Source of the DNA: Hemibagrus wyckioides
Taxonomy: Eukaryota > Chordata > Actinopteri > Siluriformes > Bagridae
Direction: 5' to 3'
Assembly: GCF_019097595.1 (NCBI RefSeq)
Contig: NC_080723.1
Location: forward strand, 10,099,011 to 10,163,010
Length of the DNA stretch: 64,000 bases
Shown here: positions 46,430-59,514 of the stretch, piece after piece
Position numbering within the stretch: position 1 is the first letter of the stretch
Layout of the letters: each line of letters begins with the position of its first letter
Made by a program: the position numbers and the translations under genes
Notes under the pieces: model-generated
Databases searched by the model: none
Told to the model about the DNA's origin: nothing
The model's input: only the letters and a program-made list of their open reading frames with translations

Positions 46430-47290
46430 GTGAAGAGATTTTTGGACTAAACATCAGTCTGTTATTAATAAATGAACAGAATATAGAACAGCCATGGCTA
46501 AAGGATTCTGACCACCAAAAGTCAGTGGCCTGGTAAGAAGCACATTAATAACAGGAACAACAAAGAGGCCAAGGGTAACTGAAGGAACTGGAGATATCCA
46601 CAGATCAGATGTATACAAGGAGAACCAGAGCCTGGACACTCAACAAAGCAGGGCTTTATAAAAGGACGAGATGAAGGATGTCATTATTTGGGGGGAAAAA
46701 AAACATATGAGTTTTCAACAGCAACTATATAAAGATGTTCTCTGGTCATATGATACCAAAAACCAAAATTGAACAGTTTGGGAAAATCATTACCCTGAGA
46801 ACACCATTTCCAGAGTGAATCATGAATTATTTTTATCAACAGAGACTGGGAAACTGGTCTGAGTTGTGGGCAAGATTGATAGAGCCAAGTACAGGTCAAT
46901 TCTAGAAAAAAGCCTGTTCCAGTCTACAAGAGACTTGAGATTGGGGTGGGAGTTCAACTTCCATGAATATGACCCTAAGAATGACCCTAAGAATACTGTC
47001 GAAGCTACACTGGTGTGCTTCAAAGCCAACCTGAAAGCGTTACAATGGCCAAGCCAGGACCTCAATCTGACTGAGAATCAGTGGCAAGACTTAAAAATGC
47101 AGCTGTAATTGCAGCCAAAGTTGGTTCTAAAATCGACCCATGCAGGGTGAATACTTCCAACTAACATACTGCTTTTAGGTTAATTAACCTTTGTGTCACA
47201 AAAAAACCTTTTTTTATTTCAGTCACAGGTTGAAACACCACAAATGTGGGAAAAGTTCAAGAAGGGAAAAGTATTTATGCAAGGCACTCA
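46430..47290 (+). mobile_element. Tc1-D: transposase C-terminal half plus right end
   Basis: Frame 46866-47108 starts MGKIDRAKYRSILEKSLFQS and contains a damaged DNDPKHTA block (YDPKNDPKNTVEAT) and WPSQDLNLTENQWQDLKMQL, corresponding to WPSQSPDLNPIENLW. Several catalytic-site residues are therefore altered. The frame then stops. The DNA continues with a tail (gcagggtgaatacttcc ... agtatttatgcaaggcactc) that is the right end of this family. An in-frame 12-base duplication (atgaccctaaga) lies at about 46968-46992. The upstream part to 46430 is too diverged to divide into domains. Confidence 0.8.
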
Positions 47291-47865
47291 ATGGGCAGAA
47301 TGGCAAAAATAGCAGTTAATCTATGCTAATTTCTTTTTTTCTTGATCTTTTTTCCTAGTGTCATATTTCCATGGTAAATGGAGTGTTTTGGTGCATCTTG
47401 GGTGATGTTAATTCTAGTTTTTATCTATTTGCTTTGTTTGACTGTGTCAATAGAACCGAGGCCTACTGGTCATTATTAGCGAAAGGTTAGAGCACTGTGG
47501 GCAATGGAAATCCAACATTTATGAATTCATGACTAGTATAATCAGGTAAATTTCTCTTAGCAAGCCTCACTAATCAAGGGTGGATGTAATTAGCTTTACC
47601 AATGGAGAGGGCTATGTTAAATACGAGTAGGTAAATGTTTGCAGGTATGCATTTTATAAGAGTAACTTCCATCTTACCTGGATTTCATTGTGACAGTGCA
47701 TTTGCATCAGATCTTTCTCTCTACTGTTCTCATTCCATCATCTTCACTCATATTTGATTACAGCATGCTATGTTTGTTGTTCCTGCTGTGTATAAACACT
47801 TGGACCCTTGACCACCACACCTACAGTACGTGTATGTTGTTTTTGAACATCCCATTCCAGATTCC
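47291..47865. other. no gene recognised
   Basis: AT-rich DNA between two Tc1 relics. No motif assigned. Confidence 0.4.
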
Positions 47866-47869
47866 CTTT

Positions 47870-48170
47870 ATTTTTAGAATAAGCTCCTCTCCTCTGGGAA
47901 GATTTTCCACTAGATGTTGGAGTGTGGCTGTGGGGATTTACAATCATTTACCCACAAGAGCATTGGTGATGTCCGGTACTGATTTTGGATGAGAAGGCCT
48001 GGGGTGCAGAAGAATTCTCAAGTTGTAACAGCTCATGACTAATTAGTTCCAGTGAAGAGAAATTATAATGCAAGAAAGATTGTGATAGTACAATCACATT
48101 GTCTGTGATTCTGTGATTCCAATTTTGTGGCAAGAGTTTGGGCAAATGATGTGGAGTTTGATTGTGTTGA
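47870..48170 (-). mobile_element. Tc1-B internal-deletion copy
   Basis: agattttccactagatgttg then gagtgtggctgtggggattt, ccacaagagcattggtgatg, agttccagtgaagagaaatt and a gattccaattttgtggcaag end follow the same order as 6115-6335. It includes the same jump from transposase C-terminus to 5' block. Confidence 0.75.
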
Positions 48171-48264
48171 TTGCTAATATAGTAATGGAATTATATTGTT
48201 AGTCTGATCTACTATGGGTTCTACAAAATTTTGAAAGTTTTATTATTGCAATAAAATATGTCCC

Positions 48265-48520
48265 TCCATGGATATGCCTCCCAGATCTCCCAGATCACTG
48301 ACCCACCACCAAACCAGTCATGCTGAACAATGTTACAGACAGCATAACGTTCTCCACTGCTTCTTCAGACCCTTTCACATCTGTCACATGTGCTCAGAGT
48401 GAACCTGCTCTCATCTGTGAAAAGCACAGGGTGCTAGTGGTGGACCTGCCAATTCTGGTGTTCACTGGTAAATGCCAATCGAGCTCCAGCAGTGACACTG
48501 ACCCTAGCCAAATGCAAAAC
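48265..48520 (-). mobile_element. Tc1-F: transposase fragment around the first catalytic Asp
   Basis: The minus strand reads HPVLFTDESRFTLSTCDRCE near 48425, then SSGERYAVCNIVQHDWFGGG near 48330. This is the first catalytic Asp region (TDESRF) and following block of a Tc1 transposase. It is a different family from its neighbour at 48640-49490, whose own TDESRF region should lie near 48870. One stop separates the two blocks. Confidence 0.75.
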
Positions 48521-48639
48521 TAGAGAAACAGTCAGAAAAGATGACTAGGGAATAAATGTCAGTGTCCTCTCCTCTACCTGTAAAACCATTCCTGTTTTGG
48601 GGGAGTTGCTGTTTCTTTCCTGTTTTGGTGGTTGTCATA

Positions 48640-49490
48640 TATATCCGTATTCCATGAAAGGGTGTACATGGTCTACAACAATGCTTAGGTAGGTGGTACA
48701 TGTCAAAGTAACATCCACATGGATGGCAGGACCCAAGGTTTCCCAGCAGAACATTACCCAAAGCATGACACTGCTTCTGCCGACTTGCCTTCTTGCCATA
48801 GTGCATCATGGTACCATGTATTCCCCAAATAAGTGACGCACACGCACTCGGCTGTCCACATGATGTAAAAGAAAAGGTTATTCATCAGATCAGGCCACCT
48901 TCTTCCATTGCTCTGTGGTCCAGTTCTGATGCTCATGAGCCCATTGTTGGCATCGGTGCACAGGGGTCAGCATGGGCACCCTGACTGGTCTGCAGCTATT
49001 CAGCCCCATACACAACTGTGATGCACTGTGTATTCTGACAACTTTCTATCAGATCCAGCATTAACTTCTTCAGCAATTTGAGCAACAGTAGCTCGTCTGT
49101 TGGATCGGATCACACGGGCCAGCCTTCGCTCCCTACATGCATCATTGAGCCTCGGCCATCCATGAACCTGTCGCCGCTTCACCACTGTTCCTTCCTTGGA
49201 GCACTTTTGATAGATACTGAACACTGCAGACCGGGAACACCCCACAAGAGCTGCAGTGTTGGAGATGTTCTGATCCAGTCGTCTAGCCATCACAATTTGA
49301 CCCTTGGCAAACTCGCTCAAATCCTTGCGCTTGCCCATTTTTCCTGCCTCTAACACATCAACTTTGTATACAAAATGTTCACTTGCTGCCTAATATATCC
49401 CACCCACTAACAGCTGCCATGATGAGGAGATAATCAGTGTTACTCACTTCACCTGTCACTGCTCATAATGTTATGGCTGATCGGTGTATA
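48640..49490 (-). mobile_element. Tc1-A: left end and N-terminal half of transposase
   Basis: The terminal repeat ends at about 49488 (ttatggctgatcggtgta). Minus frame 49356-49000 encodes [20 protein letters not shown] then a helix-turn-helix ([19 protein letters not shown]) and [20 protein letters not shown]. This is the DNA-binding half of Tc1 transposase. It shifts frame near 49010 and continues with blocks matching PVRVPMLTPVHR.. and HQNWT.EQW (48990-48900) and MLWVMFCWETLG (48750). Similarity fades near 48640. The C-terminal half is missing. Confidence 0.9.
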
Positions 49491-51135
49491 ACATTTACTT
49501 ATTACAGGTTTTTGTGTATAATGTATCCAAATTAATCCTAAAACAATCACAAACAGCTTAGTATAACTAGCCCTGAATGCTGCTCCATTACTTTTGCTTT
49601 GTGGTGAGTAACTGATTCTTATCCTCAACAGAGAGCAATTTTCATGCTCAACTGTGAACAATATCAGAATTTTTCAAGAATCTCCTGCACATGAGTGTGA
49701 CATAGCATGGATCTTTTATAGAGTTATTTTTTACTTTCCATCTACCATGAAGAACTGAAAGACATACTGTACTACCAAGAAAAGGTAGAAGCATTGTATT
49801 ATCTAAGTGAAGTGTTCTATGTTCACAGTGGCCACATGGGATTCCACAGGATTCTCTGTTTTCCTTCCACCTTCTAAAATATGCATGTAGGTGGACTGTC
49901 TATGATAAATAGATTGCATCCTCACTTCTTGGCAAGTGTTCCCAGTGATAGGCTGCGGATCCATTGCAACCTTGACGAAGTTAAAACAGTTTCTTAAAAT
50001 GAATAAATGAATAAATAAATTTAACCACCGGTAAAAAAAAAATGACACTGAAATCCTAGTTTCTTCACAGGTTTCCTGAATGAAAGAATGATTTATACCT
50101 TTAAAAGAATATTTGGATAGAATGTAAAATACAAAGGGACAGAGCGATTTGTCTTGATTTTAAATGATGAAGTGCAGCTGTTTTGTAGACTAAGTGTATT
50201 GTATTGGTCTCTCCAACCAGAGGTTTCTGTCAGTTAAGTACTAATCAGTCTTTGAAATGGTTTCCTCTTTACCATTTAACTGTGCTGTTGGTTATAAGCT
50301 CCTCTCTAAACTGTTCACTTACTCTTTTGTTTATGGTAATTGCTTTAATCCTCTTGGTCTTTGCTAAGATACCACAGCATGCTGTATACTATGGCTTTCT
50401 ATTTCTGGTTTCTATTTCAGGGTTGCTTTGAGATTTATTTTGAATCATTATTTAATATGTCCCTGAGTGAAGCTGGAGGTGTGTATTTTCCAGTCTTTGC
50501 TTTATTCTTATCTTTGCTTCATGCTGACTAGATGAGATTCAGTACAAAAGCAATGGAAATTCCATTGCTGCAGCCATCCTGGATATGATAAATGAAGCTT
50601 CTGATACTGGGCAAAATCTGCAAATGCTTTCGTCATGACTACTTCTTTATAGCAGCAAACTCTTTTCAAGGTCATACAGAGGAATGCACCACTGTGCCTC
50701 ACCTCATTTTTCTTTACTGTGTGAGCATCTTCCGTGTTTTTGCTTTTCTGTATTTATTCCAAGGCCATGTGTCATTGTGAATGGACCTCTCAAACTACTA
50801 CCTTGCTTTCCTTGCTTCTTCAGAAACAAAACTCTATAAAATATCAAAAGCACTTGTTAAAAATAGGAGATTTCAGACACTGGTCATGGCAAATGCTTGG
50901 ATATTTTTTCTTACCACCAACAATACATGCCTTAGAAAGGCCTTTTATTATAGAACTGGATAATAAAAATGTCTCATTTATTTCCTTTTTGAATAAGTAT
51001 CTAAGGTGAACAAATTGAAATCAATCTACAGCATGCGTCTGTGTTTCGTTCTGATGTTGCTGATGAGTTTTGTTCCTGAAAGCTGAAATTTGAAAACTAA
51101 ACCATTTTTATTTGTAGAAAAAGTGCTGTGTGTGG
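49491..51135. other. mostly unique DNA; short dispersed repeat near 49940-50025
   Basis: cagtgataggctgcggatcc and a terminal aatgaataaatgaataaat match the ATAGGCT..GGATCC...GAATGAATG pattern of a very common short fish repeat. Other frames are unrecognised. Confidence 0.4.
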
Positions 51136-51139
51136 TCAC

Positions 51140-51292
51140 TGTGAATGCTTGCTTAGTGGTTAAGCTGTTGGGCTACTGATCAATAGGTTGTGAGTTTGAA
51201 GCTCAGGTCCACCAAGCTGCCCCTGAGCAAGGCCCTTAACTCTTGATTGCTCAGTTGTATAAAATTATAAGTTGGTCTAAGGGTGTCTTTTT
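51140..51292 (+). mobile_element. tRNA-derived SINE, type 2, degraded
   Basis: agtggttaagctgttgggct then a poor B box, aagctgcccctgagcaaggc and ccttaactcttgattgctca. The order matches 43122-43297. The tail (ttggtctaagggtgtctt) is diverged. Confidence 0.7.
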
Positions 51293-54200
51293 CTTTTTTT
51301 CTTATAGTTATATAGCTTTATAATTTATAATTTGTAATTATAAGATAAAGTATAATAATACCTTCAGTCATAATTTTTAAGTATATACTTTCTGTGTGCA
51401 TCTGCATTGCAATATTTGCATCATAAAAGCCATATTTGCAATTACATGTATACCAGACTTGTTAAGTGCCATCTGAGATGTTCAGCTCTGTCAGTATCTT
51501 TGAGTGGGTCAGTGTTAAAATCAACAAATTTCAACATGTTCAGCTGTGCAGCGTTCAACTCAGGGAATCCTGAGTTATGAGTCATGACCAAGGTTCAATC
51601 CTCTTGTGTTCAGTGATTGAGTTTATAAATCTGCAGTTCATGAGGAAAATTCACTCCTCTTTTGTTTGTAAACCAGTTGAGTCAGTGATTTCAGGCTGAT
51701 TTGGTCAGAGCTGGAGATGATCATCATTATAGTGAATGTAGTCTGTTTTGCACTGGGTGTGAGAAAACACACACACACACACACATACAACCCACACAGT
51801 TTTATTAAACAGAGCAGCTCTGAGGCCACTTTCTCCAGGTAACTGCAGTGATTAGGCGTCAGTTTTTATCCTGTAAGGAAATATAGCATCTACCCACAGA
51901 GCACTCATACACACCTTTAGAGCAGCATTTCCGTATTTGCTGTGTGCCATCAGGTTTTGCTGCAGTTATCAACAGACCATAATTACTACACTTCACAAAA
52001 TTGTAGGTGTGTGTGTGTGTGTGTGTGTGACTTCAATAGTCTGGCATCCCATCCAAGGTGAATTCTCCAGATTCATCATTACCCTGACCAGTTACTGAAG
52101 ATGAATGAGTCAATAAATGAATAATTACTAGACTACTACATTACTGGGATATCTATTTTAAGTACTTAGATGCTAATCATGTCTAATATTCTGGCTTTTA
52201 GAGATACATTGATTTTGTCTGTTATACCGTGAGCTGATGTGTGCACACTGGCATTAGGAAATGAACCAGAGCAGCTTATTCCCAACCAGCTACTCAGACT
52301 AATTAAGAGCTTGTGATTGTTGTGCTTCTTACTCTGGCTTTATTCTCGCCTGAAGGAACATCAACATCTACAGCACTTTACGCTGTAACTGTTAAGTAAG
52401 TCTTTTGTGGAACTACATTGGTCAAACTTTGGTGTGTCAATCAATCGGAGTGATACCTCTTATCGTGGGCAGTGACAGCTGCAGTGAGCTCCCATTTGTG
52501 GATTGTCAGTTGAGCTAGCTCCGTGGAGTAATGGGTTCTTTGGGTTGCTCTGTGATAAGGTCATTCATGGATCAAAGCCCTGACACACTATTCTAATATG
52601 CGCTGTCACAATCTTACCTTTCATGTCAGATTACCGATTGTGTTACTTTGCTTTGATGAGATACTGGCAAATTCTTTCATAGGATATATTTAGTATGCAG
52701 TGTATGTATTTTGTTCCTCATTAATTACAAAAAAGGGTTTTTTCTCATTTGTACTATAATTCGTTTAGAGATTTTTAACGATCCTGTAATTGCTGTTGTT
52801 TTTAATACCCATTATCCATGTTACCAATGCAACAAAAGCGCACCATTTTCTATCTAATATTAAATGTCAAAGGATTTCATTAATTAAAGAATGCTCAAGA
52901 GGAGAAAGGTTATAAACTAAAAATAATAAAAAGAAAGAAACTTCCTGGCTGGTAAATTATTACATACAGATTAAAAACACAAGTTAGTTATAGATAAAGT
53001 GATATCCAAAAACAGGGTTAAAACAACAAACAAAACCGTGTAGCAGGCAGAAATTATATACAAAAAAGTCTGACAAAACTAACCAATGAAACCTGAGTGA
53101 AAACAATATATACACTGAGCTTGAGCAATGATGACTGACAGGAACCGGGATTGTCGGTGTACTTGATCTGATTTCATGTAACACCTTCTACTGTATCTGT
53201 TAAATCTGTCCACCTTATCTGCCCATGGTGACATGCTATGTATGACTTCCAGTGGAACTGACTCACCGTTTTTTTTTACATGTGATGAATGTTATTTAAT
53301 CTGAAATAATCAGAAGCCTGTGCTTGTTCAGAATGAACCAAATGCCATGAGGTATGTGGTTTAAAATATGAGCGAAACTTTGATTTTTCCAAGTAACAAT
53401 GAATAGAACTGACCTAAACCATACCAAGAATTTATTTTCACTCCTGGAGGCATGGCTAGAGGCAAAATGACAGACCCCCCCCCACAAAACAAGCCAAAGG
53501 TGGCTATGTTACAGGTCTGACAAAATATCAGCATATCAGAATACACCCAACCTTGTGATGTCCACAGCACATAAAGCCTAGACACTGATTAAATGCAGAA
53601 CCAAATACTGAAAATGTTGCTTGTATATATTCCTAATGCTAATACAGTCGATTACCTCTAAACTGTGAGAGGGCCATGTATAAAAAGTCACATGTGATTT
53701 ACTCAATATGGATGTAAACGCTATCAAATTAAAGCTGACATTCCTCAGTTTAATCTCAATTTATGGGATTGATACACACATACCACTCCACATCACTTTA
53801 TTTGTGATCAATTAATAGAATTACTATAGTAGATGAAAAAATGATTTCATGGCCACATTTTCAAAAGACATTACATCATGGGAAGCAATGTTCTGTCAAG
53901 GTTTAGCCACATGACTATACCCAGATGGGACAATTGCATTCATGTGCAGAAGATCACCAGCAGGTCATAGCCAGCTTTCTGTGGTCAGGGTCATGTCATA
54001 GTGCTTTTCCACAGTTAAGTTGTTCAGTAGGAGATCACGACTGCTTAAGAAGAAAGCATTAAGAAGTGTGAATTTGGAACATTGCGATACAGTGACTGCA
54101 TTTACATTCAACCTAATAATCTGTCACTAAATCGACCAATACCGGAAAATATAAATCATTCATATATACTGAAAGAGGTGAGTAATCCTTTTAAATAAAA

Positions 54201-54420
54201 CATAACAGCCGTGGAAACCTTTGAATCCTATTACTGACACTATCAAAATCAAAACTATTATTTATTGTATTTCCATACAGTGCCTGCTAATGGTAGATAC
54301 CAAATAATAACATTTTTATATCTGTTTTAAGATATAAAATCTGATATTTGTTTACAGTTTATATTACTGTCAGTGCTCTATGTTATGATAAACACTAAAC
54401 CTCACTAAACATATCATATG
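51293..54420. other. mostly unique DNA with short CA and GT tracts
   Basis: CA at 51768-51786, GT at 52007-52029 and a run of 10 C at 53476-53485. The stretch 52210-52400 is repeat-free and higher in complexity. No credible exon or transposon motif. Confidence 0.45.
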
Positions 54421-54424
54421 TAAA

Positions 54425-54990
54425 CAGTGCATCTGTAAACCTGCTCATTCATGCAGTTATCCAATCAGCAATCATGTGAGCATGATCTATATCACATGAT
54501 TTTATGTCTAGCAGAGCAATATAGATATAGATCAAGAGATTCAGTTTATAATCACATCAAAATGCAGAAGAATTTGACTCTATTTGCAATGGAAGCTGAC
54601 ATATTTGAAATTTCCTTGTTCTTGCTCAATAACAGTAAAGTTCTTCCTGGTTCATGATCCATGTTGTGATGTTGATTGTGGAGTGGTTGTTAGTGCCAGA
54701 CAGGCTGAGGTCTGAGTATTTCAGAAACTGCTGACTTCCTAGGATTTTAGAGTGAATAATGTCTCGAGGGTTTACTCAGAATGGTGTTGAAAAACAAACA
54801 TCAAATGGGCATCAGATTTGCAGATGGAAAAGCCTTGTAAATTATAATAGTAAATGCTAATGACAAGAAGGCTACTGTACTTGGGCAAAATCTGCAAATG
54901 CTGTACTAAATAACATCTGTGTGAGCAAAAAAATGCTATGAATTCAAAATCCACAACATGTTCAACCTTGAGGTAGAAGAGCAACAGACA
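54425..54990 (+). mobile_element. Tc1-E: transposase N-terminal half, decayed
   Basis: The 5' block ctgctcattcatgcagttat with ccaatcagcaatcatgtgag is the leader of a common fish Tc1-like family. Downstream are gttgttagtgccagacaggc (HTH region), tgagtatttcagaaactgct, gggtttactcagaatggtg and, near the end, caacatgttcaaccttgagg. The transposase frame is shifted and stopped throughout. The catalytic part is absent. Confidence 0.75.
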
Positions 54991-56915
54991 GTACAAGAAT
55001 CTCAAGCTACTTTAAACTCAAATTAGCTGAAATTCTGAAAGATAGAAGAAAGATCCCCCCCCCAATCCTCAAGGATAATTGATTATTAGAACAATTGAAA
55101 ATGATTGGACAAGATATTAGGGGTAACTTAAATATAAAAAGAACAATATGTATGATATATTGCTTTATATATGAATTGGAAAAATATCCAAAAAAAATCA
55201 CTGCACAATTTTATTTGGGAGCCTTTTTTCTTTTTAGTATTACAACACATGGAAGCATTAAAGCAGCTACATATTATTTCCTTTAGCGCTTATCAAATAC
55301 AGGTGCTATTTGGAAATTGTATAAACTAGAAAAATATGCTAAGAATCGTGATAAAAAGAGGGGAAACAATCCACAGAATCCAAATCTCAGACACTCTGTG
55401 CTTCCAAAGCATGATGTCCACAGTCTGGTAGGAAGGTTGAAATTTTTTAATGTTTAGATATTATAACTTTAAAAACTTTTGCTTTCTTAGCAATCTTCTG
55501 TCAATTTTGATTAAAAGCTATTTGAGATTATTTGCCCATGGTGATGGATTTAATGTATGCAATGCCTTTATTTGTCTTATTGGGCAACACCATATTTTTT
55601 GGACATTGAGAAAATTAGACATTTATTTATTTGTTTGTTTTAATTTTAAGATTGACAATTTAATTTGCAGATATGATTGAAAGAATGTTCTGTTGAAACC
55701 TTTAAATTAGTGTTTATTTATTTATTTATTTTCAGTTGGATGACTAGTCTTTCTTTAGGCTTTTAATTCTATATCTCTGGCCTTCCACAATGTGCTATTA
55801 ATCTGGGGACTAAAGAAACAAACCATTCTGCTGCACTGTCTTTCTTTTCTGCTTATGAGTTGGGCTAAACTCCTTCAGCCAGCACTTTTATTCTTTAGAT
55901 TTATGCAGAAAACCTAAAACCAACTTGGGCCATCTGCTACTGCAGAGAAATTTTTAGAGTAGTGCACTTTTTTTGTCCCAGAATTGCAAATCCAGATTGT
56001 ATCTTATTGCTTTTTTTCTCTACCAAGCAACAGCATCAAATGTGAACTTAGGGTTATCTGAACCTCAGCTGAGTGTGTGTTACTCTACCCGTAGAAGTAG
56101 GAGAGGTTTCTCCTGAGGTTACTGTGTGGTCAATTGATAGGCACAGATAGTAAAATCCTACTTGAAATTCAAATAAACAAGTTTGAAATGAATCCAGGCA
56201 TATCTTATTTGATGCCAAACGCATGAAGCACTGCCTGGTTTCTCTCACAGAGATTATTAATAATGAGACACTGTGCTTGCTTTAATGGTAGCTCACACAC
56301 AAACACAAGCTGGAAAATATTTGAACCTTTAAACCTAATGGTTGCCTATGTACTCAAACCCTAACAGCCAGGAGTGACAAAATTTTAATCTGTACTGAGA
56401 ACATTTAGGGGTTTGACAGAAACTTGAGCAGATGTTAATAAAAAAAATAATTCTAGGACATCCATTATATTATAATCCTACTGTATGTAGGACACAAACA
56501 AAGATTAGGAAGTCATTTGGGGTTTGCTCTATCTAGAAAATGGAAGATTTTGCTCAGATTGTGGGAAATAAATTCAAGTTCAAGCTAGATAGCACTAAAG
56601 AAATGTTACTTCATTCATTTCCACTAAAGTTAGGGATGTGGTGAATCCGGAGCTAATCCTAGTGACCAAAGGTGGGAGAATTCACAGCGGGTGGGATGGC
56701 AATTAGTCACAAGGAACCAATCACATTCAACCACTGAATGTTTTTGGACATCAGAACAGGAAAGCAGAGATCCTACAAGAACTTGGGAGTAGAACCTGTG
56801 ATTATTAACCCAAGCTCAGGACCCAGAGCTGGCAATGGTTGTTTCCCATTGTTAGTAAAATATTACTAAGCACAGTTAAATAACAATGCATCTGAAACAT
56901 TAAACTGCTATTTGA
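54991..56915. other. no gene recognised
   Basis: AT-rich. Short frames at 55095, 55450 and 56054 have no family resemblance. Confidence 0.45.
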
Positions 56916-56918
56916 AAA

Positions 56919-56946
56919 TGGATGGATGGATGGATGGATGGATGGC
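56919..56946. repeat. (GGAT)n tetranucleotide
   Basis: Seven GGAT units, as often found at the end of dispersed repeats. Confidence 0.85.
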
Positions 56947-59510
56947 ACCTTAAACCTGCCTGAAGTAGGATTGTTAAAGGGTGAGAATGGCAGAGATTAG
57001 ACTTCAGCTGAAGGTTCTTATGCCAGAAGAGAATCAATTCCAGTCAGACACATTACAGGATGATTCTGCGATTTTAATTTGATCAATCAAATACAGGCTG
57101 GATTATTTTTAGCTCTGGTCGGCTCATTCGGCAGTGGAAATACAACATGCAGTGGTGCATTCTGGGTAATTTACCAGTAGAAACATCATTAAAGTCAGTA
57201 TGTACAGAATAATTTACACTAAAGGTGTTTGTGTCACTAAAGGTAAGGATTACACTATGTTTGCCTTCTACTTTTTATTAAATAAGCATAAATAAAACTC
57301 AAATCTCAACTAAATAGCTGTTAAATGCCTGCTACGTTAAATATGAATTTGAAATATGGAAGGCAATTTCAGAGTCATGACCTGATGCGTAAAAAAATAA
57401 AGGCACAGTGCAAATAACTAGCTGTATTGTTGTCAACTGTGTTCTTTCTTAAGAAGATTTAAATGGAGACATTAAACCAGTGGTTGTGGGTTGTATGATA
57501 ACACACCTTGACAGAAATTACACTGTTTACTGCGAATGTGCCAGATCCCCAGATCTTTTTTAACTGGTCCTGCCTTAATATGGCTCTTAGAGGGCAGGTG
57601 TCTCACTGGCAATGTAATCCAATAGAGAGAATATATATATATATTTATATATTTATGTGACTTCCACTGCTGGATTGTAAGATGAGGCAAGGCAGAGATG
57701 ATACCAGAGGCCCATAGAGCCACTCATCCATGTGTTGAATGAGATAGCCCTAATCTTTCCAGAGGCACCGGGGCTACAGTGTAGTCTTCTTCAAGTGGAA
57801 GCTGCTGCTCTTGGGAAATAACACGAGCCTATAAACATGGGGACCATTGGAACAGTTTCACATTTAATACTGTAAGTTGCAACCTTGGAATTTGCCTTGC
57901 AAGATCCTGGATGTTTTGCATGCTGGAGTCAGTCAGATAATCATCCAGCAGGCTAGAGGCATTTGTTCCATTAAAAAAAAAAAAAAGTCTGAGTCCAGGT
58001 ATCTATCACGGCTTCTCTAATTCTCGCCTGTATTGTCTGGTTCCAGTGGGAGCAGGTGTGCTTTTGTTTTACAGCCTCATTCCTGAGATAGTTGGACCTG
58101 AATTCAACCCATGCACATCTATCCTGTTCCTATTCTGTCCATTTCAAATATGGTCACACATTTTTTTGCGTATGCCAACTCATGTAATAGGTTAGTTTAA
58201 GAAAATGGGTAGGGTTAATGCCAGTGCTGCTGTCATTTGTTATAATTCATAGAGTGTATTTCTTTATGTATTTATTTTTTTGTTTTTTCAAACTAGGCTG
58301 TCCTTTTTTTGCCATCTCCCATGCTGGTTTGATTAGCCATTTTTACACTCACTTCCAGTCGAGAAAGCCAGTGGCAGGGCTGTCACTGTGACAGTGCCTC
58401 AGGAATAATTATGCCCAGTCTGATAGATTGTCGTAGCTGGAGGAGAAGAATGGAGTATTTCTTATATCCAGGCCTACCGCAAAATGCCAACAGCCATTAA
58501 GTAGAATGATGGAAAATTCAATTCTCTGCACTAAGATCTCATTTGCCATGGAAGCCTGATTATAGCAATGTACTTCTCAATTTCCCTTCAAAAATGTAAG
58601 ACATTTTGACAGACACTCAATGTGACACAATCATTACATTTTTCTTTTTTTTCACCATAAGCTTCATTTGCAGCATGTTAAACTATTGAATGACCTGTTT
58701 GACCCTTGGTCCAGTAACTGAAATTGACATGGTTCATATAAAAATCTGTAACCGTTTCCTTTCATATTATGTATAGAAAAACAAAAAGAAAAAAATTCTT
58801 GAGCATGAAGCCATATTTTCCAACATGTTTCTGTCATACTTTAGTTTTTTGCTTCAGTGGTTATAATTCAATTCTCCTTCACTAGTGTGTCAGCTCAGGT
58901 TTCAAACAGCATGTTACCAAATCCTTCATATGGCACTGACCATGAAATAGAACCAATGTTCTCTCTGTGTTTTTCTTTATTGTTTGAGCAAAACTTATTT
59001 ATATCGGGAAACAACCGTTTGAGCTGAAATATCCCATGAGATGCACAGATTGAGGCTGATCTGTCCCGGTCTGGTTAGCGTTAGCCAGCTAATCTCAGAA
59101 GACAAATCTTGGTAGTATCACAGTGCTAACAGGTAACAGGTGAATGTCAGAGGTGTTCAACAATGTAGCTATCAAGCACTGAATTTAGGTGGCTGCAGGG
59201 CTGTTTTCTATTATAATAAAAATAAGAACAAGTCAATGCTTTTATGATAATGAGGTGTACCATACCTGTGGCTGGGGTTAACCTAAGGTGGTGGGGGCGC
59301 TTTCTGTGACCCTTTACATACACATCATGAATCTACAGCTGCTCCTTACTGTATAACACCTCCTGCTATAAAAACACAACAGTAGCAACTAAAACATGAT
59401 GATTATCTGGGATTAGCAAACAATTTATGATGTAATTGCAACTACTCAGCCACTCTCATACATTAATTATATCTGATTAACATTTTTATTTCTAAGTATT
59501 AGAATTATGT
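56947..59510. other. unique DNA with possible conserved stretches
   Basis: 57000-57200 and 58340-58640 are repeat-free and of mixed composition. A short AT tract lies near 57630. No exon or transposon motif identified. Confidence 0.4.
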
Positions 59511-59514
59511 AAAA

